From the NCBI GenBank assembly GCA_945227095.1, contig CALYOC010000019.1:1-7760 (forward strand): 7,760 bases of DNA, given 5' to 3'. Both the position numbers and the translations under genes were made by a program. Shown here in pieces: positions 1 through 5,886 of the stretch (position 1 is its first letter; each line of letters opens with the position of its first letter). This DNA is from an uncultured Clostridia bacterium (GTDB lineage Bacteria > Bacillota > Clostridia > Oscillospirales > Acutalibacteraceae). The notes beneath the pieces were generated by a model. That model had not been told where the DNA came from and made no database searches. It was given only the letters and a program-made list of their open reading frames with translations.

Positions 1-29
1 TAAAACAAAATTTCATAACATCAATACAG

Positions 30-58
30 TTTACAAAACATAGACTATATGGTAAAAT
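30..58 (+). promoter_or_regulatory. Predicted sigma-A-type promoter of the feo operon
   Basis: A TTTACA -35 hexamer (30-35) is followed after exactly 17 bases by a TAAAAT -10 hexamer (53-58). Each differs from the consensus by one base. The -10 ends 29 bases before the feoA start, leaving room for a short leader. The 1-87 stretch is AT-rich and holds no gene. No clear Fur or DtxR box was found; the short palindrome ATAGACTAT (40-48) lies in the spacer and is the only candidate operator. The promoter is inferred from hexamers and spacing only. Confidence 0.68.
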
Positions 59-87
59 ATAAGCATAGCACAGTTCAGAGGTAGATT

Positions 88-324
88 ATGAAAACGGTAA
101 AGGATTTAAAGCCCGGGCAGTCGGGAATTGTACATATCATAGATGAAAGCGGAGCGTTTAAGCGCCGCCTTTTCGATATGGGCATAACTCCCGGTATAGA
201 AATAAAACTTTTAAAGGTTGCGCCCCTGGGTGACCCTTTGGAGATAAGTGTTCGTGGTTATCATCTGTCAATCAGAAAAGAGCAAGCGGAAAAAATCCGT
301 TTAAAGGAGGATTTCGATGCTTAA
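88..324 (+). CDS. feoA: Ferrous iron transport protein A (FeoA)
   Basis: A 78-residue cytoplasmic SH3-like protein that works with FeoB in Fe2+ uptake, probably by modulating the FeoB GTPase or its assembly. The family pattern is plain: a basic RRLFDMG stretch followed by PG (about 26-36), then the PLGDP turn (about 46-50), a glycine-rich strand, and a C-terminal LSIRKEQAEKI segment matching the usual L-R-x-x-E-A ending. The length is normal for a stand-alone FeoA. The ATG at 88 is preceded by GAGGT (78-82) with a 5-base gap. The last 8 bases overlap the feoB start, and the feoB ribosome binding site lies inside this gene, so the two are probably translationally coupled. It is the first gene after the predicted promoter and looks intact. 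Confidence 0.95.
   Translation: MKTVKDLKPGQSGIVHIIDESGAFKRRLFDMGITPGIEIKLLKVAPLGDPLEISVRGYHLSIRKEQAEKIRLKEDFDA
303..310 (+). promoter_or_regulatory. Strong Shine-Dalgarno site of feoB inside feoA
   Basis: AAAGGAGG lies six bases before the feoB ATG at 317, within the last codons of feoA. It fixes the feoB start and supports coupled translation of the two overlapping genes. Confidence 0.85.
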
Positions 325-2362
325 AATAGCTTTAGCGGGAAATCCCAACTGCGGTAAGACAACATTGTTCAATGCCTTGACAGGATCTTCTGCCCATGTG
401 GGAAACTGGGCGGGAGTCACGGTTGAGCACACCTCGGGGATATATAAGAGCAAAAAGTCCGGGGAGCAGGCGCAGATAATAGACCTGCCGGGGATTTATT
501 CAATTTCTCCCTACACCCCGGAGGAAATTGTAAGCAGAAAATTTATAATAGATGAAAATCCGGATTTAATAATTGATATAGTGGACGCGTCCAATTTAGA
601 GCGCAATCTCTATTTGACAACGCAGCTTATGGAAATTGATTGTCCGATAGTAATTGCACTGAATATGATGGATGTTGCGCTCAAGCAGGGAGTAAATATT
701 GATATTCCCCTGCTGTCCTCCTGTCTCGGACTTCCGGCGGTGCCTATCAGCGCGGCGAGGAATGAAGGGATTGATGAACTTATGCAGACCGTGTTTAAGA
801 CGGCGCGTGAGGTCAGCCGAAAGGGCGTTTGCATTTGTCCGGACAACAAGCTTCGGAGAAGTGTGTATTACATAGCCGACATTTTGAGCAAAAACGGCTG
901 TGAGCACCCTGTTTTTCACGCGGTCAAGCTTATTGAGGGTGATGAAATCGAGGTCAAGGACCACAAGGAGCTTATGTTCAAGGTCGAGGGCTTGCGCTCG
1001 GAGATAAATCTGAAGCCGGAGCTCGCAGGAGACTTTGAAGCCGCGATAGCGGATATGAGGTATGACTACATAACCGGCAGCTTGAAGAAGAGCTTTACAA
1101 CTGCGGCTGATTCGGGCAAGCCGACCCTAACCGACAGAATTGACAGGGTGTTTACGCACAAAGTTTTCGGAATACCTATATTTTTGGGTATAATGCTGCT
1201 CATATTTCACATCACCTTTTCCTCCAATTTTTTCTTTACAGGGGCGGAAAGCCCCGGAGTATTCCTTCAATCGTTAGTTGCGTCCGCGACGGAGTGGGTT
1301 TCCGGCTCGGTATCGCATGCACTGAGCGGTGCGGGAGCGTCGGCGTGGTTAAATTCGCTGATTGTTGACGGAATTATCAGCGGTGTGGGAGCGGTTTTGA
1401 CCTTTCTGCCGCAGATATTGCTTCTTTTCCTGTTCCTCTCCGTTTTAGAGGATACGGGATATATGGCGAGAGGCGCTTTCTTAATGGACCGAATACTTAA
1501 AAAATTCGGTTTGAGCGGCAAGGCGTTTATGCCGATTTTAATGGGCTTCGGCTGTTCTGTCCCCGCCATGATGGGCGCGCGGACATTGGAGAGCGAGAAG
1601 GAACGGAGAATGACAATTTTTCTCATACCGTTCTTTTCCTGCGGAGCTAAAATGCCTATCTGGGCGACCTTTTCGGCGGCGGTGTTCCCGAAGTATGCGG
1701 ACCTCGTCGTTATGGGGATATATTTAACCGGAGTAATTACGGCTGTAATAGCTGCCGTGATATTAAAAAACACGGTGCTCAAAGCGCACCCGTCGCCGTT
1801 TGCTCTGGAAATGCCCGCCTATCATTTGCCGCGGGTTAAGAATTTGGCAATTCATGTCTGGGATAAGATGAAGGATTTTCTTTCCAGAGCGGCGACCGTA
1901 ATTCTCGGAGCAACCGTGGTAATCTGGCTTTTATCTAACTTCACCTTTGGCTTTGAGCAGGTGGCTAACGGCTCTGCAGACAGTATGCTCGGTGTAATCA
2001 GTTCGTGGCTTGTTCCGATATTTAAGCCCCTGGGCTTCGGAATGGGCAAATTCGGCTGGTGCGCCGTTGTATCAATACTGACGGGCTTAATCGCGCGCGA
2101 AATGGTAGTGTCCTCGCTCGGAGTGCTTTTGGGCGAGTTCGGAAGCCTTGCGGCGGGAATAACGGCTGTGTTTTCACCGGCGGCGGCGCTGTCGTTTATG
2201 GTATTTAATTTGCTGGCAATTCCCTGTATGGCGAGTGTTGCCACCGCCAGAGCGGAGCTCAAAAGCAGGAAGTGGTTTTTAGGTGCGCTGGCATTTTGGT
2301 TTTCAGTCGCGTGGATTGTCGCCTTTGCGGTGTATTGGGTCGGCAGACTTATTTTAGGTTGA
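317..2362 (+). CDS. feoB: Ferrous iron transport protein B (FeoB), GTPase-linked Fe2+ permease
   Basis: A 681-residue inner-membrane Fe2+ transporter with an N-terminal cytoplasmic G domain. The GTPase motifs are all visible: G1 GNPNCGKT (8-15), G2 threonine in WAGVT (T35), G3 DLPG (56-59), G4 NMMD (116-119) and G5 SAA (145-147). A helical spacer domain links to the membrane part, which starts near residue 283. The two Gate motifs are present: GFGCSVP with C413, then FFSCGAKMP with C442, plus a further membrane cysteine, C637. Later hydrophobic segments lie near 461-484, 521-541, 580-600, 614-645 and 655-678. The length is within the usual range for Firmicutes FeoB, and no key residue is missing. 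The start at 317 overlaps feoA by 8 bases. The stop is TGA at 2360, and a small Cys-rich peptide gene starts 5 bases later, as often seen downstream of feoB. Confidence 0.98.
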   Translation: MLKIALAGNPNCGKTTLFNALTGSSAHVGNWAGVTVEHTSGIYKSKKSGEQAQIIDLPGIYSISPYTPEEIVSRKFIIDENPDLIIDIVDASNLERNLYLTTQLMEIDCPIVIALNMMDVALKQGVNIDIPLLSSCLGLPAVPISAARNEGIDELMQTVFKTAREVSRKGVCICPDNKLRRSVYYIADILSKNGCEHPVFHAVKLIEGDEIEVKDHKELMFKVEGLRSEINLKPELAGDFEAAIADMRYDYITGSLKKSFTTAADSGKPTLTDRIDRVFTHKVFGIPIFLGIMLLIFHITFSSNFFFTGAESPGVFLQSLVASATEWVSGSVSHALSGAGASAWLNSLIVDGIISGVGAVLTFLPQILLLFLFLSVLEDTGYMARGAFLMDRILKKFGLSGKAFMPILMGFGCSVPAMMGARTLESEKERRMTIFLIPFFSCGAKMPIWATFSAAVFPKYADLVVMGIYLTGVITAVIAAVILKNTVLKAHPSPFALEMPAYHLPRVKNLAIHVWDKMKDFLSRAATVILGATVVIWLLSNFTFGFEQVANGSADSMLGVISSWLVPIFKPLGFGMGKFGWCAVVSILTGLIAREMVVSSLGVLLGEFGSLAAGITAVFSPAAALSFMVFNLLAIPCMASVATARAELKSRKWFLGALAFWFSVAWIVAFAVYWVGRLILG

Positions 2363-2367
2363 AAAAT

Positions 2368-2532
2368 ATGAAATTAGTTGATATAATAATTATAGCGGTT
2401 TTAGCAGTCCTGATTGTCGGCGGGATAATCATTGCCGTCAAGAGGAAACGAGCGGGAAAGCACGGCTGCGGTATGTGTGAAAATTGCTCGGTGAATGATT
2501 GCGTTTTTCGTGGAAATGATAAAAATAAATAA
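2368..2532 (+). CDS. FeoB-associated Cys-rich membrane peptide
   Basis: A 54-residue protein with a short N-terminus, one transmembrane helix (about 5-24), a basic KRKR stop-transfer segment (25-28) and a cytoplasmic tail. The tail carries four cysteines spaced CxxCxxCxxxxC (C34, C37, C40, C45). This is the layout of the FeoB-associated Cys-rich membrane protein family (PF12669 as I recall it), found just after feoB in many Firmicutes. The tail probably binds metal, perhaps iron delivered by FeoB, but its role is not established. The ATG at 2368 was chosen over an upstream in-frame start that would overlap feoB heavily: the chosen start gives a charged N-terminus and follows the feoB stop by 5 bases. 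The ribosome binding site is weak (AGG at 2356-2358), so it probably relies on translational coupling to feoB. Confidence 0.86.
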   Translation: MKLVDIIIIAVLAVLIVGGIIIAVKRKRAGKHGCGMCENCSVNDCVFRGNDKNK

Positions 2533-2546
2533 TTCGGAGGGTTACT

Positions 2547-2945
2547 ATGGTTTGTAAGGTTTGTTCAGCTCAAATAGCGGACCCGACAGCGGCATTTTGT
2601 CCGAATTGCGGCGCACCGTTAAATATCGCCGATGAGGCACAGGTCGGCGGCACAGGAAGATTCTATTCGCCGCAGGAGCAGGGAGATATTATCAAAAAGG
2701 GCAACTCCGCGATGTCACTCGGAATCGTTGCAATCGTCCTTGGGCTTATCAGTCCGCTTGTCGCCTGGATATGCGGCGGAATCGGACTTGCCCGCAGCAA
2801 AACGGCATATAAAATGACCGGCGACGAGAGATATAAAAAGAGCAAGGGAGTCTGCCTTGCCGGGATAATTGTCGGAAGCGTCATATTTGTCCTCTCATTC
2901 ATAGTGACTTTTGCAGGATTGGCAGGCTCAAGCGCACTTTTTTAA
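2547..2945 (+). CDS. Zinc-ribbon membrane protein, DUF4190-like, function unknown
   Basis: A 132-residue protein. It starts with a compact zinc ribbon of two CxxC knuckles (C3/C6 and C18/C21, the second in FCPNCG) and then a polar linker to about residue 52. Two hydrophobic segments follow (about 55-82 and 102-125), separated by a charged loop with KMTGDERYKKSKG. The membrane part, two glycine-rich helices around a short basic loop, resembles the DUF4190-type domain common in Firmicutes. The molecular function is not known. GGAGGG at 2536-2541 with a 5-base gap supports the ATG at 2547. The gene starts 14 bases after the Cys-rich peptide, so it is probably part of the feo transcript, but a role in iron transport is only inferred from position. 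Confidence 0.8.
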   Translation: MVCKVCSAQIADPTAAFCPNCGAPLNIADEAQVGGTGRFYSPQEQGDIIKKGNSAMSLGIVAIVLGLISPLVAWICGGIGLARSKTAYKMTGDERYKKSKGVCLAGIIVGSVIFVLSFIVTFAGLAGSSALF

Positions 2946-2964
2946 CCCGACAATCAACAATTAT

Positions 2965-3010
2965 TTGAAGTTTAATAAATATTTAATTTAATATATTTAA
3001 TATAAATTTT
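2965..3010 (+). promoter_or_regulatory. AT-only tract with weak promoter candidate upstream of rubrerythrin
   Basis: Bases 2971-3010 are 40 consecutive A/T bases with several TTTAAT repeats, in a window that otherwise has mixed composition. A TTGAAG (2965-2970) is followed after 18 bases by TAATAT (2989-2994), a modest -35/-10 pair. The tract may give rubrerythrin its own promoter in addition to read-through from feo. I tested it against a PerR-type palindrome and the match was poor. The exact promoter position is uncertain. Confidence 0.4.
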
Positions 3011-3023
3011 GGAGGTAGACATT

Positions 3024-3566
3024 ATGTCAGATAATAAGTACAAAGGTACAAAAACCGAAAAAAATCTTTGGGAGGCATTTGCCGGTGAGTCGCAGGCGAG
3101 AAATAAGTACACTTATTTTGCGTCCGTCGCTAAAAAAGCGGGCTATGAGCAAATTGCAGATTTGTTTTTGAAAACCGCTCAAAATGAGAAAGAGCACGCA
3201 AAGCTTTGGTTTAAGGAGCTTGGACAACTCGGCACAACCGATGAGAATTTGGAGTCCGCGGCAGAGGGCGAGAACTTCGAGTGGACAGATATGTATGACC
3301 GTATGGCAAAGGAAGCAGATGAGGAAGGCTTCCACGAGCTTGCGGAGCGTTTTCGCGCAGTTGCCGCAATCGAAAAGCAGCACGAGGAGAGATATCGCGC
3401 ACTTCTTAAAAATGTTCAAACGGCACAGGTGTTCGAGAAATCCGGAGTGAGCGTTTGGGAGTGCAGAAACTGCGGACATATTGTCGTCGGAGTAAAGGCA
3501 CCGGAGGTTTGCCCGGTTTGCAATCATCCTCGCAGCTTCTTTGAAATCAAGGCGGAGAATTATTGA
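3024..3566 (+). CDS. rbr: Rubrerythrin
   Basis: A 180-residue cytoplasmic non-haem iron peroxidase that reduces hydrogen peroxide to water with electrons passed from rubredoxin or NADH-linked partners, a main peroxide defence in strict anaerobes. The N-terminal four-helix bundle has the diiron ligands at the expected spacing: E22, E55 and H58 (ExxH), E97 and E100 (ExxE), E117 and H120 (ExxH). The C-terminal rubredoxin-like domain has both CxxC pairs (C147/C150 and C163/C166), holding one FeS4 iron. The domain order is the classic one and the length is near the usual 190. The start at 3024 is set by GGAGGT (3011-3016) with a 7-base gap; an upstream in-frame TTG overlaps that site and is unlikely. 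It lies 78 bases after the zinc-ribbon gene and before a strong terminator, so it may be the last gene of the feo transcript. Confidence 0.96.
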   Translation: MSDNKYKGTKTEKNLWEAFAGESQARNKYTYFASVAKKAGYEQIADLFLKTAQNEKEHAKLWFKELGQLGTTDENLESAAEGENFEWTDMYDRMAKEADEEGFHELAERFRAVAAIEKQHEERYRALLKNVQTAQVFEKSGVSVWECRNCGHIVVGVKAPEVCPVCNHPRSFFEIKAENY

Positions 3567-3592
3567 TTTAGTTTTCATTTGCCCAAGAATTT

Positions 3593-3629
3593 ATGCGGTC
3601 CGGTGAAATTCTGCCGGGCCGTATTTTTT
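3593..3629 (+). terminator. Intrinsic terminator after rubrerythrin
   Basis: An 11-bp stem pairs 3593-3603 with 3614-3624 (two G-U pairs, the rest Watson-Crick, GC-rich in the middle) around a 10-base loop, and runs directly into six Ts (3624-3629). It begins 27 bases after the rubrerythrin stop and closes the feo-rbr block. Confidence 0.88.
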
Positions 3630-3645
3630 CGGTGTGGCAAGGTGA

Positions 3646-3685
3646 TTGACATATATTTGACAATATCCGCTTTTTAAAGTATAAT
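3646..3685 (+). promoter_or_regulatory. Consensus sigma-A promoter with a tandem TTGACA
   Basis: TTGACA (3657-3662), a 17-base spacer and TATAAT (3680-3685) match the housekeeping consensus exactly. A second TTGACA sits at 3646-3651, 11 bases upstream, about one helical turn away. It could be a chance duplication, part of an operator, or an alternative -35 with no well-placed -10. Transcription should start near 3691-3693. The leader to 3760 contains a small hairpin (3725-3730 with 3737-3742) just before the ribosome binding site. Confidence 0.8.
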
Positions 3686-3747
3686 TTAAGAATGCGGCTT
3701 GCTGTGTTTATTATGGGACAGCTCGGCGCAGTTTTTTGTGCCTTAAA

Positions 3748-3753
3748 AAGGAG
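3748..3753 (+). promoter_or_regulatory. Shine-Dalgarno site deciding the FAD gene start
   Basis: AAGGAG lies 7 bases before the ATG at 3761. This start puts the FAD-binding motif at the usual distance from the N-terminus. The in-frame ATG at 3692 would lie almost on the predicted transcription start and is not supported. Confidence 0.8.
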
Positions 3754-3760
3754 AATCGAT

Positions 3761-5152
3761 ATGAAAAATTATGATGTTATTATAATAGGCGCAGGACCCT
3801 CCGGAATATTCTGCGCGTATGAGCTTAAAGCGAAAAGACCCGACCTAAAAGTACTGATGATTGAAAAGGGTCGCTCTATCGAGAAACGGGTTTGCCCAAA
3901 GAGAAAGACGAAAAAATGCGTGGGCTGTGTTCCGTGCTCGATAACTACGGGCTTTGCCGGAGCGGGAGCATTTTCTGACGGAAAGCTCAGTCTTTCGCCG
4001 GATGTAGGCGGAAATCTTCCGGAGATTCTCGGATATGAGCAGACGATGGAGCTTATCAAAGAAGCGGATAAGGTATATCTTGACGCGGGCGCCGACCCGA
4101 ATGTATGGGGACTTGACAAGCAGGCGGAGATTAACGAAATCCGCCGCCGTGCGATAGGTGCAAATTTAAAGCTTATTGAGTGTCCAATCAGACACCTCGG
4201 AACCGAGGAAGGGTATAAAATTTACGAAAAGCTCCAGCATATGCTTGAAAAAATGGGTGTTGATATGCTTTTCAATACAATGGTTGAGGATATAATTATT
4301 GAGGATAATGTCGCGCGCGGAGTCATTGCGGGCGGCGAGACATATACTGCCTCAGAGATAGTTTCCGGAGTAGGTCGTGAGGGCGCGGAGTGGTTCAGTC
4401 ATATCTGCCAGGACCACGGAGTCGAAACACAGGTCGGAACTGTCGATATAGGCGTCAGAGTAGAGGTTCGCGACGAGGTTATGAAAATGCTCAATTAAAC
4501 CCTTTACGAAGCAAAGCTCAATTACTCCTCGAAAACCTTTGACGACAAGGGTCGCACCTTCTGCACCAACACCAGCGTATAGTTTGCCACAGAGTATTAC
4601 GACAACGGACTTGCGGTTGTAAACGGCCATGCGTATAAGAGCAAGGAGTTTAAGACGAATAATACAAACTTTGCTCTGCTTGTTTCAAAGAACTTCACGA
4701 AGCCGTTTAAGACGCCTATTGAATACGGTAAAAAGATTGCGGAGCTTTCAAATATGCTCTGCGACGGAAAGATACTTGTTCAAACCTACGGTGACTTTAA
4801 GAGGGGAAGGCGTACAACCGAGGAGAGGCTTTGCAGAAACAATCTTATTCCGACCTTGAAGGATGCCGTACCGGGTGATTTGAGCCTTGTGTTCCCTCAT
4901 AGGATTATGGTTGACATTGATGAAATGCTTCAGGCGCTGGACAAGATAACACCGGGAATTGCTTCTGATGAAACCCTGCTTTACGGTGTAGAGGTCAAAT
5001 TCTATTCCAATAAGGTTGTTGTGGATAAGAATTTTGAAACATCTGTAAAAGGACTTAGGGCTATGGGAGACGGTGCGTCTGTGACAAGAGGACTTATGCA
5101 GGCGAGTGCCAACGGAATTTGTGTTGCAAGGTCCATTCTTGAAACCTTGTAA
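3761..5152 (+). pseudogene. FAD-dependent dehydrogenase (COG2509-like), interrupted by two in-frame stops
   Basis: The full frame would be 463 residues, the usual size of this NAD(FAD)-utilising dehydrogenase-like family, whose substrate is not known to me. The N-terminal half has the dinucleotide-binding GAGPSG (10-15), an acidic E35 ending the second strand, a cysteine group (C45, C53, C56, C59) and the family signature GFAGAGAFSDGK (64-75). Codon 246 is TAA (4496-4498) and codon 274 is TAG (4580-4582). Reading straight on in the same frame, with no net shift, restores recognisable sequence: RTFCTN between the stops, then NTNFALLVS, LKDAVPGDLS, LLYGVEVKFYS and the C-terminal FAD-contacting GDGASVTRGLMQAS. 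The first 245 residues alone would lack this last FAD site, so a working enzyme is unlikely unless the stops are sequence errors. Its promoter, ribosome binding site and terminator all look intact, which suggests recent loss or a faulty patch of sequence. Confidence 0.82.
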
Positions 5153-5166
5153 GAATAATATCAGTT

Positions 5167-5214
5167 CGGCTTATCCCTCGCTCGGTGCGGGGAATAAGCC
5201 GTATTTATTCTCAT
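5167..5214 (+). terminator. Intrinsic terminator after the FAD gene
   Basis: The left arm 5167-5177 pairs with the right arm 5190-5201 in 11 base pairs with one bulged A (5193), around a 12-base loop. A T-rich tail (5202-5214) follows. It starts 14 bases after the stop at 5152 and separates this gene from the downstream lipoprotein group. The tail is interrupted by A and C, so termination may be partial. Confidence 0.75.
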
Positions 5215-5261
5215 TTTCGTGTAAAATGCGCGAAAAATTTATTGTTATAAAGGTGAGTAAA

Positions 5262-5867
5262 ATGAAAAAGACTCTGTCGCTGATTCTATCAGTATTGATA
5301 CTGCTTTGCCTTGGTGCTTGCTCGGCAGGCGGTGCCGAGAGGGAAAAGAGCGCGGTTATAGATGGAATTGAAGTATATTTCAATGAATATCCGGAATCCT
5401 CTGCGGTGCTTTTAGAGCTTGTACCGTTTAATAGTGATTCTCTCGGCTATGATGATATGCTTCGTTACACCTGCGAGCGCACAGCTGAAATGTATAAGAG
5501 CGGCTCACAGCAGACAAAGAAGAGGTATGCCGAGAAAAACACCTTGTATATCCAAGATGTAAAGGATAATTTAAAGGAGTTTTTCGGCTGCGAATTCAGC
5601 GAGAAAAAATCAGGCAGTATAGTTAAAATCGACGGCGAAACGCTGACCTTTAAGAAGTCCGCCGTTTCATATAAGCCCGTCTTTTCTCTGGAAAATGTCA
5701 GTTTTGACGGAAATGGAGAATGTATTGCCGATTTTTCCGTTATGAGAATCAGAAAATCTCCGTCAAAGACAGATAAAACGGAGATTTCGGTACGCTTCGG
5801 TTATTCTTTGAGCGGCTCGCGGCTTGAAGGAGTACGCCTTATCGGCGTAGAACCGAGGGATAAATAG
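5262..5867 (+). CDS. Putative lipoprotein of unknown function
   Basis: A 201-residue protein I do not recognise. It starts with a classic lipoprotein signal: KK at 2-3, a hydrophobic stretch 4-17, and a lipobox LGAC (17-20) with C20 as the lipidated residue, so the mature protein should be anchored on the outer face of the membrane. The rest is charged, with no further membrane segment, and has three more cysteines (C71, C110, C154). The spacing of charged and hydrophobic residues in the second half (about 115-196) suggests beta strands. It has no CxPxR sulfatase motif. The ATG at 5262 was chosen because AGGTGAG (5251-5257) precedes it by 4 bases and it begins the signal peptide directly; a longer in-frame reading from 5106 overlaps the previous gene. 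No clear promoter was found in 5215-5261. It is probably transcribed with the maturase gene 19 bases downstream. Confidence 0.85.
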   Translation: MKKTLSLILSVLILLCLGACSAGGAEREKSAVIDGIEVYFNEYPESSAVLLELVPFNSDSLGYDDMLRYTCERTAEMYKSGSQQTKKRYAEKNTLYIQDVKDNLKEFFGCEFSEKKSGSIVKIDGETLTFKKSAVSYKPVFSLENVSFDGNGECIADFSVMRIRKSPSKTDKTEISVRFGYSLSGSRLEGVRLIGVEPRDK

Positions 5868-5886
5868 GTTTTTGACAGGTTGAGAA

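Noticed and set aside
596..964. 122-codon open frame on the minus strand within feoB
   Set aside because: It lies wholly inside feoB, which has full GTPase motifs on the plus strand; the minus-strand translation shows no family pattern.
1267..1782. 171-codon open frame on the minus strand within feoB
   Set aside because: It is antisense to the conserved FeoB membrane core and is explained by codon bias on the opposite strand; no ribosome binding site or family pattern.
2920..2960. Terminator after the zinc-ribbon gene (T-run at 2938-2943)
   Set aside because: The T-run is inside the last codons, and I could not draw a stable stem before it.
2971..2985. PerR-type palindrome upstream of rubrerythrin
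   Set aside because: Aligned against the remembered TTATAATnATTATAA box, too many positions mismatch and the area is all A/T, so any match is weak evidence.
3027..3578. 183-codon minus-strand frame covering rubrerythrin
   Set aside because: Rubrerythrin on the plus strand has all iron ligands; the antisense frame has no recognisable domain.
3692..3760. N-terminal extension of the FAD protein from ATG 3692
   Set aside because: It would start almost at the predicted transcription start without a ribosome binding site; the ATG at 3761 has AAGGAG and fits the family N-terminus.
4496..4582. Genome-wide stop-codon reassignment or pyrrolysine at TAG
   Set aside because: TAA and TAG both terminate other intact genes in this window at family-typical lengths, and one interruption is TAA, which pyrrolysine would not explain.
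4754..5152. Separate short gene starting at ATG 4754
   Set aside because: It is the same frame as the FAD gene and starts in the middle of conserved sequence; the GGAG before it is just Glu codon sequence, so it is the tail of the interrupted gene.
5872..5877. TTGACA before the radical SAM gene as a promoter
   Set aside because: It is only 9 bases from the start codon and a -10 would fall inside the coding region; it is most likely chance.
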